Source: Sipunculus nudus (Eukaryota > Annelida > Sipuncula > Golfingiida > Sipunculidae). From it: DNA of 64,000 nt. How positions within the stretch are numbered: position 1 is the first letter of the stretch; each line of letters opens with the position of its first letter. Shown here piece after piece: positions 61,001 to 64,000 of the stretch. The translations under genes were made by a program, and so were the position numbers. Where the stretch lies: positions 65,750,929 to 65,814,928 of the forward strand of contig CM049312.1 in NCBI GenBank assembly GCA_026874595.1. Reading direction: 5' to 3'. The notes beneath the pieces were generated by a model. It ran no database searches. It was given only the letters and a program-made list of their open reading frames with translations, and was not told where the DNA came from.

Positions 61001-61658
61001 TGATGAAATCAACAAATTTGCTTCATCCTGCAAGACGTAGAGGATGTCAATCTGTTTCTTCTTTTGTTAATGCAGAGACAGATTTGTATTTCCAAGAACT
61101 GATAAATAACTATATAAACAGCAGGTATGCTCCTCACGCAGCAGTTATAAGATGTAGTTGTGCCAGATCTCCCTGGCCATATCCCCTTATTTGTATATAG
61201 CATGGTTCTCTGGATCTAACCACCAGTGCTCCCACAGAGTAAAGAATTGTAATCAAGACCAATGAGAGCGCGGTATCACATTGTGCATCCAGCTCCAAAT
61301 TTTACACATGTGACTCCTGTTCTCACTGGTCTGATTACACCAGCTCTAGCACAAGGCTAAGAAGCAATTATGTTCAAAATGTCAAAAGTGGATATAATTG
61401 ATATTTACAATTCTGTCAATACTCAGTACTGATATCATCAATAATCAATCTTAAAATTCAAGCTGATTATGGATAAACAATTTTCTGCATGACAGTCAAG
61501 GAAACTCACTGGTAAAGGTCAGTACAAGACTCCTTCTCCAGAATGGACCACATATCAAATGCTTCTATCATCATGGCTGCATAATACTCCTGAGGATACG
61601 CTTTGCGGGTGATACGACTCTGTCCATGAGAGCTCCCTCGTGTGTGTGGAAGATAAAA
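11107..61658 (-). CDS. PIPOX: Peroxisomal sarcosine / L-pipecolate oxidase-like gene, N-terminal exon missing
   Basis: The family is an FAD-dependent oxidase that oxidises N-methyl or cyclic secondary amino acids (sarcosine, L-pipecolate) in peroxisomes, releasing H2O2. Seven exons join with matching phases: 61510-61658, 60719-60932, 48652-48834, 37998-38159, 16552-16710, 15094-15169 and 11107-11240. They give about 358 residues, against about 390 in animal homologues. Landmarks in order are [47 protein letters not shown], a Cys in ETCIYT followed by [13 protein letters not shown] (the position that binds FAD covalently in monomeric sarcosine oxidases), [20 protein letters not shown], and a C-terminal AKI, a permitted PTS1 variant. 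The missing first about 30 residues would hold the GxGxxG motif. Exon 31702-31842 is an alternative to 37998-38159. Introns carry almost all the transposons described here. Family assignment is secure; substrate is inferred. Confidence 0.93.
11319..11395 (+). repeat. Degenerate left end of a family A element
   Basis: The text 'cagtcaacaagcgact', then 'gtatccgccaaa', then 'gtaaggcattg' matches the left end of the copies at 28.2 and 50.6 kb. The hairpin arms no longer pair fully. It is truncated on the right. Confidence 0.7.
11560..12290 (+). repeat. Diverged tandem repeat, family D-like
   Basis: Loose repeats contain 'gtaggtgtcaccac', 'atttcaggc.gatacaat.aatca' and 'ctgagataaatgcatg'-like segments at about 110-130 bp spacing. 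They are clearly related to the arrays at 34.1 and 55.5 kb but more decayed. Confidence 0.5.
12291..12480 (+). repeat. Family D head segment
   Basis: The text 'aggtataatgcttcc' then 'acttttcaagtacatgtgtg' is shared with 33917-34040 and 55350-55450. It precedes the tandem part of family D. Here a Tigger-type transposon remnant separates the head from tandem units at 13553-14040. Confidence 0.65.
12481..13552 (+). pseudogene. Tigger/pogo-type DDE transposase pseudogene
   Basis: The translation in shifting plus frames keeps the core of Tc1/mariner-pogo (Tigger) transposases: [14 protein letters not shown] (second catalytic Asp), then, after a frameshift near 12680, [20 protein letters not shown] with the third catalytic Asp. 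[10 protein letters not shown] and an acidic C-terminus follow. There is an in-frame TAG at 13009-13011, another frameshift near 13126, and remnants to a stop near 13302. The element ends at about 13552 with CAGGTTTTACTG, the inverse of the CAGTAAAACCTG terminus typical of pogo/Tigger elements. The N-terminal DNA-binding part and the left terminus are missing. It sits between the head and the body of a family D copy. Not functional. Confidence 0.85.
13553..14045 (+). repeat. Family D tandem units
   Basis: Three diverged units carry 'agatatgagcaattttcac', 'gatggccagtcttgaatataag' and 'acaatttcaggccaata'-type text. They continue the family D copy interrupted by the Tigger remnant. Confidence 0.55.
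14046..15093. other. Intronic sequence, no gene seen
   Basis: Between the last two PIPOX exons. AT-rich, without a recognised element. Confidence 0.5.
15094..15169 (-). CDS. PIPOX: PIPOX exon with TPDE and GAGFSG motifs
   Basis: A 76-bp exon reads [13 protein letters not shown] then IVIGAGFSG. The acceptor TTTATAG gives phase 0 from the previous exon. The donor GTATTC splits a Gly codon (phase 1). Both match the neighbouring exons. Confidence 0.93.
15585..16360 (-). pseudogene. CR1/L2-type LINE 3' fragment
   Basis: On the minus strand, 15948-16358 encodes the C-terminal end of a reverse transcriptase: [44 protein letters not shown] and [10 protein letters not shown]. These are the hallmark order for the CR1/L2/Jockey group. 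The 3' end runs out in an ATT trinucleotide repeat (15582-15603 on the plus strand), the usual tail of such elements. A (CA)n run lies inside the 3' part at about 15653-15690. Strongly 5'-truncated; it sits inside a PIPOX intron in the same orientation as the gene. Confidence 0.8.
16552..16710 (-). CDS. PIPOX: PIPOX exon with FAD-linking Cys
   Basis: 53 codons, phase 0 at both ends (acceptor TTCTTCAG, donor GTAAAA). It reads [23 protein letters not shown], then ETCIYT. The Cys aligns with the residue forming the 8-alpha-type thioether to FAD in the sarcosine oxidase family. It precedes the TPDE motif of the next exon, as in homologues. Confidence 0.93.
16711..19209. other. Intronic, no gene seen
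   Basis: AT-rich. At 16756-16767 the word CAGTGAAACCTC is pogo/Tigger-MITE-like, but I found no partner terminus. A short (AT)n run lies at 19210-19234. Confidence 0.4.
19320..19795 (+). repeat. Minisatellite, units of about 55-115 bp
   Basis: Repeated text 'ataagctcacattggttcac', 'caaaattgagaaaaatgatg' and 'ccacaccat' recurs from about 19450 to 19795. It is preceded by repeats of 'aaagggactcaagtctagac'. The array resumes at 31525-31570 after the inserted family B complex, which dates that complex as later than the array. Confidence 0.85.
20375..26037 (+). mobile_element. Family B element, third level, carrying a LINE
   Basis: Left end 'aacaagggacctattggtca' at 20375; right end near 26037 after a GACG-rich stretch (25930-25985) and 'agtcagctgagctaaaa'. 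It is inserted in B2 between text that is contiguous in copy 57550-59520. It contains two related 0.7-kb units (about 21580-22330 and 25300-25990), the first of which is broken by the LINE. Confidence 0.75.
22345..25286 (+). mobile_element. Tx1/L1-type LINE, 5'-truncated, ORF2 intact to the stop
   Basis: The reading frame is open from about 22345 to 25175 (869 codons from the ATG at 22566; upstream sense codons continue the same frame). It lacks the endonuclease domain and ORF1. The reverse transcriptase shows [12 protein letters not shown] (about residue 95 from the ATG), [36 protein letters not shown] and the catalytic YADD (about residue 318). A C-terminal zinc motif [18 protein letters not shown] lies at about residue 751. 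The 3' end has AATAAAG and a run of about 40 A at 25247-25286. The WRPITLLN and FRE-like layout place it in the L1/Tx1 group. The open frame suggests recent arrival. A target-site duplication was not found. It lies in family B text, antisense to PIPOX. Confidence 0.88.
28200..30504 (+). mobile_element. Family A (pearl/HINE-like) element, seven dimeric units
   Basis: Left end: CTAGAATACGGG, then hairpin arms GTAGTCG (28211-28217) and CGACTAC (28223-28229), then GTATCCGCCAAAA (28232-28244). Right end: TTTTGGCGGATAC (30490-30502), the exact inverse of that 13-mer, forming the far arm of a hairpin with GTATCCGC at 30473-30480. Between them are 14 GGTGGCGCCACC boxes (28350, 28499, 28628, 28777, 28908, 29057, 29188, 29337, 29468, 29617, 29748, 29897, 30028, 30177), giving 280-bp dimers split about 131/149. 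A (GGC)n-like stretch is at 30432-30456. It is inserted in the A-rich part of a family B unit. ORFs in it are repeat translations. Confidence 0.9.
31702..31842 (-). CDS. PIPOX: PIPOX alternative (duplicated) exon
   Basis: 47 codons, phase 0 at both ends: acceptor TTTCTCTCTCAG, donor GTAATG. It begins TVCVSVCYW and ends [14 protein letters not shown], matching the start (FYW) and end ([14 protein letters not shown]) of exon 37998-38159. The middle differs and is seven codons shorter. It has no stop or frameshift. Either exon can join 48652-48834 to 16552-16710 in frame. Including both would duplicate the segment, so mutually exclusive use is the simplest reading. An inactive duplicate cannot be excluded. 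Confidence 0.75.
31843..32595. other. Intronic, no gene seen
   Basis: Contains a poly-G run at about 32475-32489. No recognised element. Confidence 0.5.
32596..33781 (+). mobile_element. Family A element, older copy
   Basis: Left end CTAGATTACGAG with hairpin arms GTAGTTG (32607-32613) and CAACTAC (32619-32625), then GTATCCGCCAAAA. Right hairpin from GTATCCGC at 33750 to GATAC at 33779. It has about six boxes, several mutated (ggttgtgccacc, ggtggagccatc). Units are diverged and the GGC stretch is degraded, so it is older than the copies at 28.2 and 50.6 kb. Confidence 0.85.
33880..34720 (+). repeat. Family D copy
   Basis: The head 'aggtataatgcttcc' is followed by units with 'gtaggt.g..accacaagtctt' at 34110-34330. 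It ends with 'cttctcttgagtcaggttc' and 'gctgaccaagctcagctga' (34668-34710), as at 56216-56255. An AT-rich segment at 34400-34545 separates the units. Confidence 0.6.
34766..34885 (+). repeat. Direct 60-bp duplication
   Basis: The text starting 'gtacctggctgaactgaatg' is repeated almost perfectly with a period of 60 bp (34766 and 34826). A diverged version of the same text is at 56320-56390 after the other family D copy. Confidence 0.9.
35400..36080 (+). repeat. Family C tandem repeat
   Basis: Loose units with 'ggtggcaccac'/'caggtggtgccaccaa', 'aatttcaaa.atgac', 'acatttgcac.aaac.tggtgatgctagctccagctg'. The same text flanks family B copy 57550-59520. No coding potential. Confidence 0.6.
36081..37388. 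other. Intronic, no gene seen
   Basis: AT-rich without recognised element or ORF. Confidence 0.5.
37389..37965. mobile_element. Tigger/pogo-type MITE next to a PIPOX exon
   Basis: The left end CAGTAAAACCTGGATCATCT and right end, whose complement is GAGTAAAACCTGGATTATCT, form a 20-bp inverted repeat with two differences. Both ends are flanked by TA (37387-37388, 37966-37967), the expected target duplication. 577 bp, non-coding. The terminus matches that of the transposase remnant at 13552. It lies 32 bp downstream of the donor of exon 37998-38159. Confidence 0.85.
37998..38159 (-). CDS. PIPOX: PIPOX exon (constitutive version)
   Basis: 54 codons, phase 0 at both ends: acceptor TGTTTTCTCAG, donor GTGGTT. 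It reads [15 protein letters not shown] through [15 protein letters not shown]. This corresponds to the segment linking the substrate-domain strands in sarcosine oxidases. See 31702-31842 for its alternative. Confidence 0.9.
38640..38794 (+). repeat. Minisatellite, left part
   Basis: Units of roughly 33-40 bp with 'tacataaactggatttctta' and 'attaccatattgg'. The array continues at 48299-48645 beyond the inserted element E and gypsy. Confidence 0.85.
38799..39960 (+). repeat. Gypsy 5' LTR
   Basis: Begins TGTAACAGGGC and ends GTGTTACA. Contains two internal direct repeats: one of 44 bp starting GCGTTACGCTG at 39224 and 39274, and one starting CTATAAGTGAACC at 39743 and 39799. Both are also in the 3' LTR. 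Confidence 0.97.
39961..39978 (+). other. Putative tRNA primer-binding site
   Basis: TGGAGCCCCCAGTGAGAT starts immediately after the 5' LTR. TGG is the complement of the tRNA CCA end. I could not assign the tRNA. Confidence 0.75.
40534..41772 (+). CDS. gag: Gypsy gag, with early amber codon
   Basis: Capsid/nucleocapsid polyprotein that packages element RNA. An ATG at 40534 (A at -3 is absent; context GGA) starts 33 codons, followed by TAG at 40633-40635, then an open frame to TAG at 41770-41772 (412 codons in all, about 379 after the amber). The capsid-like region runs from [10 protein letters not shown] through LWLYEVKCL and FWSGLRQPL. The C-terminal part is Gln/Arg-rich. A CCHC zinc knuckle, [14 protein letters not shown], lies near the end. 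The amber is the one evident lesion in the element. It may be a mutation, a suppressible stop, or a sign that a downstream start is used. Pol continues in the -1 frame from the overlap at 41718-41772. Confidence 0.9.
41718..41776 (+). promoter_or_regulatory. Probable -1 ribosomal frameshift site for gag-pol
   Basis: The heptamer G TTA AAC at 41718-41724 is in the right phase: TTA and AAC are gag codons, and slipping back one base enters the pol frame. Seven bases downstream two 5-bp stems can cross: GACCT (41732-41736) with AGGTC (41757-41761), and GGACC (41744-41748) with GGTCC (41772-41776). This is an H-type pseudoknot order. The stems are short, and GACCT could also pair with 41771-41775, so the structure is tentative. 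Confidence 0.65.
41763..46202 (+). CDS. pol: Gypsy pol polyprotein (PR-RT-RH-IN)
   Basis: The frame is open from inside the gag overlap to TAA at 46200-46202. There is no need for an ATG, as it is reached by frameshift. Numbering from 41850: the aspartic protease motif DTGS is at 2-5. In reverse transcriptase, CIDYRQLNQ lies near 364 and the catalytic FLDD near 464. RNase H has [15 protein letters not shown] near 624. Integrase has the zinc motif H...H...CLRCK (about 882-925) and the catalytic triad in MDYLTM (about 948), TDQGRQFES (about 1006) and CTERMN (about 1043). [21 protein letters not shown] follows. The C-terminal about 200 residues are acidic and Ser-rich and of unknown role. No stop or frameshift. 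It copies and integrates the element. Confidence 0.96.
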   Translation, partial: EPVGPLITSLVGRPNEAEVLANGSYCTALLDTGSTVSTISDTFFEQDLSNSSQIRPLTDILHVEAASGHNIPYKGYVELEICVPDLSKVYTLPVLALVVPETNYNSRVPLLLGTNALLQFMCDLGHVKTVGSISAYPWQLAFKTIRLQENALKRNDNKLGVVRNTSPVKLGSNCSIIVNTQVTDKLSFRNCVVATQTSNKSMLPKEVEITPVVSYFNSTEDMQMPLRISNLSEATVVVPNRAILCAIEPVELAELPATEVDTGNDYSQSNDKPDQSESDQDQGDQDFLAKFNFDTDTVSSDSLKSIKQLILEWKDVFSQHDLDIGHTTLTKHRIELTDETPFKQKFRRIPLSMYEEVKAHLKQLLDGDIIRRSYSPFASNVVLVRKKDNTLRMCIDYRQLNQRTIKDCYALPRIDELLDCLAGAKYFSVLDMKSGYHQVEVVEEHKPRTAFTVGPLVFYEMNRLAFGLCNSSSTYQRLMEECLGTLNHNVCCVFLDDIIVFSKTEEEHFNRLEMVFATLRKHNLKLAPKKCKFLQEKVKYLGHIVSEKGVETDPEKTKKIVEWPVPTNITEVRKFLGFSGYYRKYVPHYSKIARPLNDLLVGLDQTGKKKKGHVTSTPQFVWSKEQQDSFDKLKELLTQPPILGYAIPGQPYTLHIDASTKGLGAVLYQQQGDAKKVIAFASRGLSRSEKNYSAHKLEFLALKWAVVDKFHDYLYGTHFMTYTDNNPLTYVLTSAKLDATGHRWLAALSTYNFDIKYRPGLVAVEVDALSRLPGLDQTNEEIIRNETIKAIAQSHQSQTGYIESCCMSIDDSTLKLGDNLIGCSSESNYRFWRQAQREDTTLHQLSKWVTEGSRPTSKQMLKFPNLAPFLREFEHLVLIRGVIYRKVNSDTGISYQLVLPSKFQNEVLNGLHDDAGHLGRDKTLSLVRERFYWPKMAKCVEDKVKNCLRCKTRKTPTNVRAPLVSIETTQPLELVSMDYLTMETSQGGFSYLLVVTDHFTKYAQAYPTSNQSAQTTANVFFNQFVVHYGFPRRILTDQGRQFESRLLKELCKLANIQKSRTTIFHPQTDGCTERMNKTLLNMLGTLEAKQKRNWKQYVGPLVHAYNSTCHETTGFSPYYLMFGRHPRLAIDVALGLPNNESETNKGGKRNHIHFIENLKQRLQKAYELASRASRKGQARQKRNYDLKVRGGTVEVGDRVLIKALYFDGKHKLANKWEEEPYIVMDQPNTSIPVFKVRREDKTGDVKTLHRNMLLPIGSLPIPPDDLEPIYAERGEGESMKCGRTCSKDKDAEDDSDEESDIWLMVTNKVSSEKGNVKPSHTGIESLSSETTSFHERSSEQLDSDTKEGVDDGAAGSDQYMAANGADQNQTTWSETSSSASSDDVHTVHKLVSTKRTRYKDSTCTAPVPAPRRSKLPVKYRDYELPAMFKNKEFAMSQSVGNQASWKERAEFVKALLLQGQFSKLSDKVSEGLIRFVLGG
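46203..46432 (+). other. Gypsy 3' untranslated region and polypurine tract
   Basis: AT-rich, ending in the purine run AGGGGGGAGAA at 46422-46432 directly before the 3' LTR. This is the usual plus-strand primer. Confidence 0.85.
46433..47594 (+). repeat. Gypsy 3' LTR
   Basis: Same 1162-bp length and ends as the 5' LTR. Noticed differences include single bases in the first 150 bp and near 47100, 47199, 47274 and 47362. Confidence 0.97.
47595..48289. mobile_element. Element E, copy 2, main part right of the gypsy insertion
   Basis: Near-identical to 9554-10249. It starts TACACTCCCGAGG and ends AAAGAGCGTA. The 9-bp direct repeat TGTTGGAAC lies after the right end (48290-48298) and before the first four bases, which are stranded left of the gypsy (38786-38794). 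This defines the target duplication and so the element ends. The gypsy entered 4 bp inside the left terminus. A 9-bp duplication is compatible with Mutator- or Merlin-type elements. No transposase is present. Confidence 0.8.
48299..48645 (+). repeat. Minisatellite, right part, abutting a PIPOX donor
   Basis: Continuation of the 38640-38794 array (units with 'taaactggatttcttaatta'). The last unit ends within about 6 bp of the donor of exon 48652-48834. Confidence 0.85.
48652..48834 (-). CDS. PIPOX: PIPOX exon with VITAGPW motif
   Basis: 61 codons, phase 0 at both ends (acceptor GATATTACAG, donor GTGAGA). It reads [25 protein letters not shown], then [17 protein letters not shown]. The AGPW segment is the conserved second nucleotide-contact region of the DAO/sarcosine oxidase fold. 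Confidence 0.93.
48902..50491. mobile_element. Non-autonomous hAT element
   Basis: Termini TAGTGCCCTGCGC and, on the complement, TAGGGCCCTGCGC. They are flanked by a perfect 8-bp direct repeat TCATGCAT (48894-48901, 50492-50499), the hAT signature. Both ends are rich in 'gcggggcagg'/'gggcagggcgggct' repeats. The middle is AT-rich. 1590 bp, no transposase. Confidence 0.85.
50648..52122 (+). mobile_element. Family A element, four dimeric units
   Basis: Same ends as 28200-30504: hairpin arms GTAGTCG (50659-50665) and CGACTAC (50671-50677), 13-mer GTATCCGCCAAAA (50680-50692), and right hairpin 52091-52120. Eight boxes (50792, 50940, 51070, 51219, 51350, 51499, 51630, 51779) make four 280-bp dimers, three fewer than the 28.2-kb copy. 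An uninterrupted GGC run of about 30 bp lies at 52042-52072. The central units are almost identical to those of the other copy. Confidence 0.9.
52123..52944. other. Intronic, no gene seen
   Basis: AT-rich, no recognised element. Confidence 0.5.
52945..54421. mobile_element. Long-TIR DNA element, TA-flanked
   Basis: Starts CCGTATTTCCTTGATCAGAC and ends with the near-complement (GTCTGTTCAAGGAAATACGG). It is flanked by TA on both sides. The inverted repeat continues imperfectly for about 100 bp through repeats of 'cggccttaaatag' and 'ccttgtttag.cgccgg'. The interior (about 53650-54060) has diverged direct repeats containing 'acgctgtgtc.agctgaatcagtt'. No transposase. Confidence 0.8.
54882..55221. 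mobile_element. MITE, AGGCCAAAA family, copy 2
   Basis: Same termini and interior as 8219-8566, including 'ggttctcaggcac', 'ggagcgg.agcagctcaaaattgg' and 'cggtgcctgagaacc'. About 340 bp. Confidence 0.8.
55290..56270 (+). repeat. Family D copy, best preserved
   Basis: Head 'ggtataatacttccctgct' and 'acttttcaagttcatgtgtg', then about six units spaced roughly 110-130 bp with 'gtaggtggc.ccaccagtcttgt', 'gat.tatacatatgc.aattt.aggctgatat' and 'ccctcctgagaaataagcagg'. It ends 'cttctcttgagtcagatgca' and 'gctgaccaagctcaggtga'. ORF 55274-55843 is a chance translation. Confidence 0.7.
56598..56843. mobile_element. hAT-type MITE, 246 bp
   Basis: Left terminus CAGGGCTCTACATTAACTGT. Right terminus complement CAGGGCTTGACATTAACTTT. 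These ends are typical of a widespread hAT group. Inner 'cttgcctgactgggcaa' text is repeated. A target duplication was not clear. Confidence 0.75.
57360..57549 (+). repeat. Family C tandem repeat, interrupted by family B
   Basis: The text 'gatgtaggtggtgccacata' and 'aacctggtgatgctagctcc' matches 35400-35520. It resumes at 59521 after the inserted element. Confidence 0.6.
57550..59520 (+). mobile_element. Family B element, uninterrupted reference copy
   Basis: Starts 'aacaagggacccatgggtca' with the perfect 12-bp palindrome GACCCATGGGTC, followed by GCTCAGCTGAA. Ends with GACTATAGCTC-like text, TATAGTC and 'agctgagct', which gives nested inverted arms at the right end. The short inverse pair GCTCAGCTGA (left) / TCAGCTGAGC (right) forms subterminal inverted repeats. 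A poly-G run of about 18 lies near 58661. Non-coding. Collinear with B2 minus its insertion. Confidence 0.8.
59521..60480 (+). repeat. Family C tandem repeat, continued
   Basis: Units with 'caggtggtgccaccaatacc', 'tttggtgatgatagctccagctg', then 'gcctggtgacct.tgaac'. These are diverged repeats of roughly 120 bp. Confidence 0.55.
60719..60932 (-). CDS. PIPOX: PIPOX exon with TGLLVFG motif
   Basis: The acceptor CTGTTTCAG supplies the base completing the split Gln codon from exon 61510-61658. The exon reads [28 protein letters not shown], then [17 protein letters not shown]. The donor GTAAGG leaves phase 0. 214 bp. Confidence 0.93.
61510..61658 (-). CDS. PIPOX: PIPOX second exon (first in window)
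   Basis: Acceptor after a TTTTTTTTCAG tract, phase 0. It reads [19 protein letters not shown] then [18 protein letters not shown]. The RGSSHGQSR motif is the FAD phosphate/isoalloxazine contact conserved in the family. The donor GTGAGT leaves two bases of a Gln codon. 149 bp. The upstream exon with the start codon and GxGxxG was not found up to 64000. Confidence 0.93.
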
Positions 61659-61767
61659 CTGAAAAAAAATATGAAAAAAAAGATGATGTTTGAGAATTTT
61701 AAAATATCATTTCTCTTTCTCTTCTTCCACTAAATTGACATAATATAAGCAGTCTTACCAATATTTA

Positions 61768-64000
61768 AACTAGGGACCCATGCTCAACTGACTTTGTCTA
61801 CAAGGATACTTTTATAAGCTTTTTCAAAATATGGGTCTTGTAACCTTGACCCTTGACAAAAACATCTGAAAAATTACTTCCCTTGAACTTACATCATTTT
61901 GATTACTTAACAATCTTTTAAACAAGGGAGCCATGGGTCATTTTGCTCAGCTGAAGTTGACCTTGAAGGTAAAAAATTAAAATTATATCGAATGGAGATA
62001 AAGTCTGAGAGAAAGAGGTAATTTAGGCCATGGTTGGTTTATATTTTTGGTTCATGTTGATTATTAAGACATTGTTGCAAATAATATTATGTGATCTGAT
62101 CACATGTTTCCTAACATTGAAACTGAAGCATGCAAGCAGTTTGTGAACATAAGTTGCTACTATTATGCCATGATCTGTTGATCTGTTAAAATTTCAGGAG
62201 TTTACACATTTGTTCAATTAAATCCTTTACTTTTTACATTATTTTTTAATAAAAAATGTATACAGCTGCAATATAACTAATATCCCCAGTCCACATTAAG
62301 GACTTGGATGGTTGGGGGGGGGGGGGGATGATCAGAGTTACAGAATTTCTTTATATGCATACAGGATAGGAAACTTCACTAAATAGTCTTTACAGGAAAG
62401 AAAGTTGATTAATAGTATAATATATATATCTGAAAATATAAGCTAATTGATTCACAAATTTTCCAAATAGCATTGAAGTTTATCCCTAATTTGGTTAGTT
62501 AACATCATATTATGCATACAAAAAATATATTATATTAAATTTGCAAAACAATAAATATCTGAAAACAACTCTTGTTTCAGAATTCATATTTCAAATTGCA
62601 CTATTATTTATCCATAGTTTGGCTGATATATATCAAATTATGCACATTGATGGGTTTTATTATATTTTAATTTGCTTAAATTAATCAATAGGAATTTAAT
62701 TTCTTTAACTAGGGACCCATGGGTCTCGACGCTCAGCTAAATTTGTCTATACGGAAGTGTTTATGAGCTTTTTCAAATTATGGGTCCTGCAATCAGTTTG
62801 CAGCCAACATGTCTACCCAAACTAGAGTTATCATCCATATACTAATTTGTGAATGGATGGGCCCTGTAACCTTGACCTTTGACCTAGTAAACACAAAATC
62901 AAAGGAAACTCCCCTATTGGCAGGACTCTGGGCCATATGTGGAATACAGAAGGTTTGAAATGATAAGTTTGGCTTAAAATGCATCTACAATCTTTCTAAA
63001 GCAGTGTGTCCTGTGACCCTGACATTTGATCTAATGACCCCAGAATCAGCAGAGTTCTAACTTTAGTGGGGGGGGGGGGGGGCATAAGTGAAGTTGGAAG
63101 CCAATATTTGATTCCAAAATTGTGTTATCATCTGGAAACTAACATCTGTATAGATGGCCCCTTGACCTTGACCTTTGACACTGTGACCAAAATTTCTTCC
63201 ACTATTGGCAGGTGAGCAATATCGGGAAGAGGACAGTTTGTGATGAAAAGTTTGGCTTTAAACACACTTTTTAAAAGTTGGTCCTGTGACCTTGACCTTT
63301 GACCCCATGACCCCAAAATCAACAGAGTTCTTGCATTAGAGGTAGGTCATATAAAGATAAGTTTGAAATCCATATGTCAATCCAAACTGGAGTTACCATA
63401 AGGAAACATATTTGACAGACATACAGAAAGACAACCAGACAAACAGATGGATGGACTGGGTGAATAATATATGGCATCCACTTATTCAAACATGGCCCTA
63501 ATAAACATACAGGGTTTCAGGACACAGATGATATCACACTTGCAAATCTGATATTATCAATATAATTTGGCAGTCTCAAAAATAAAGGGAAAAAAATGCA
63601 TAAAATATAGAATAAATACAGGTGGGGCCACAGGTTAATGGAACAGAAGAAACCTATCATAATCAATAAGCACACTTTGTTTCAGGACACTGAATGAGAC
63701 TACAGCTGAGAAACTGTCATTTGATGGTCTCAAAAATAGAAAAAAAAACTAAAAATACATGAGGCCCCACCAGTTTATGGGAATTGACAAAACTAGTCAT
63801 GGTCAATATACAAGGCAAGATTCATGGCAATCCATTGCATTAATTATCAAGCTACTAGAGGTTTTGTATCAAAATATAATTATTATTTTGGGGGTACTTA
63901 TGAGCCCCATAGCTCAAGAGGATATAGGTCACTGTGACCTTAGTAGTTACTTCAGGTTTCCAAGGAGACTTGTTATAAACCTACCAGGATATTCAGTTAC
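61768..64000 (+). mobile_element. Stacked left ends of three family B elements, open to the edge
   Basis: Left-end sequences recur at 61768 (AACTAGGGACCCATG, degenerate), 61921 (AACAAGGGAGCCATGGGTCA, then GCTCAGCTGAAG) and 62707 (AACTAGGGACCCATGGGTCT, then GCTCAGCTAAA), with no right end before 64000. The last 400 bp match the 340-bp units of the outer copy at 27.5-31.5 kb ('gggtacttatgagccccata'). A poly-G run is at 63069-63083 and another near 62316. Confidence 0.65.
62873..63305 (+). promoter_or_regulatory. Three DR1-like nuclear-receptor motifs in repeat text
   Basis: TGACCTTTGACCT at 62873-62885 is the exact complement of the DR1 consensus AGGTCAAAGGTCA. Near-copies are at 63169-63181 (TGACCTTTGACAC) and 63293-63305 (TGACCTTTGACCC). 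They belong to the repeating text of the family B-like element. Function is not shown. Confidence 0.35.

Noticed and set aside
5414-63083. Poly-G runs (5414, 10391, 26647, 32475, 58661, 62316, 63069) as a regulatory class
   Set aside because: At least two are at the same site of family B copies. The rest have no common context. Lengths are also prone to sequencing error.

Overview
The window looks like a piece of a repeat-laden animal genome, most probably a bivalve mollusc. The base composition is AT-rich. There is one spliced host gene with short exons and very long introns. The introns are packed with non-autonomous transposons whose layout (subterminal inverted repeats, a terminal hairpin, an internal tandem array) is that of the pearl/HINE elements described from bivalves. 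I see no operons, ribosome binding sites or CRISPR arrays. The species cannot be named from the sequence alone.

The only host gene I recognise lies on the minus strand from 61658 down to 11107. It is a peroxisomal sarcosine oxidase / L-pipecolate oxidase-like flavoenzyme (PIPOX). Seven constitutive exons join with matching phases: 61510-61658, 60719-60932, 48652-48834, 37998-38159, 16552-16710, 15094-15169 and 11107-11240. An eighth exon at 31702-31842 encodes an alternative version of the 37998-38159 segment, with the same phase-0 borders. The first exon (FAD dinucleotide-binding start) was not found and should lie beyond 64000. The protein ends in AKI, a permitted peroxisomal targeting variant, and keeps the Cys expected to bind FAD covalently. 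A second, unrecognised gene may end the window on the left (exon-like blocks at 1-86, 613-730, 929-1001 and 1544-1704, minus).

Autonomous elements: a nearly intact Ty3/gypsy retrotransposon at 38799-47594 with two 1162-bp LTRs, gag, a probable -1 frameshift site and a complete pol. The only obvious lesion I saw is an amber codon early in gag. A 5'-truncated Tx1/L1-type LINE with an open ORF2 and a poly(A) tail lies at 22345-25286. Relics include a CR1/L2-type LINE 3' end (15585-16360, minus), a more decayed one (about 5826-6220) and a Tigger/pogo transposase pseudogene (12489-13302).

Non-autonomous elements: family A (3860-5176 minus, 28200-30504, 32596-33781, 50648-52122; 280-bp dimeric tandem units, each half with a GGTGGCGCCACC box), family B (19796-31524, 19971-27500, 20375-26037, 57550-59520, and three left ends at 61768, 61921 and 62707), and two looser tandem families, C and D. 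There are also several TIR elements: an hAT element with an 8-bp target duplication (48902-50491), an hAT MITE, a pogo MITE, two copies of a MITE starting AGGCCAAAA, a long-TIR element at 52945-54421, and a 0.7-kb element E with a 9-bp target duplication.

The most informative features are the nesting (five levels deep around 19.8-31.5 kb, three deep around 38.6-48.6 kb), the duplicated PIPOX exon, the gag-pol slippery heptamer with a possible pseudoknot, and one palindromic box shared by otherwise different tandem-repeat families.
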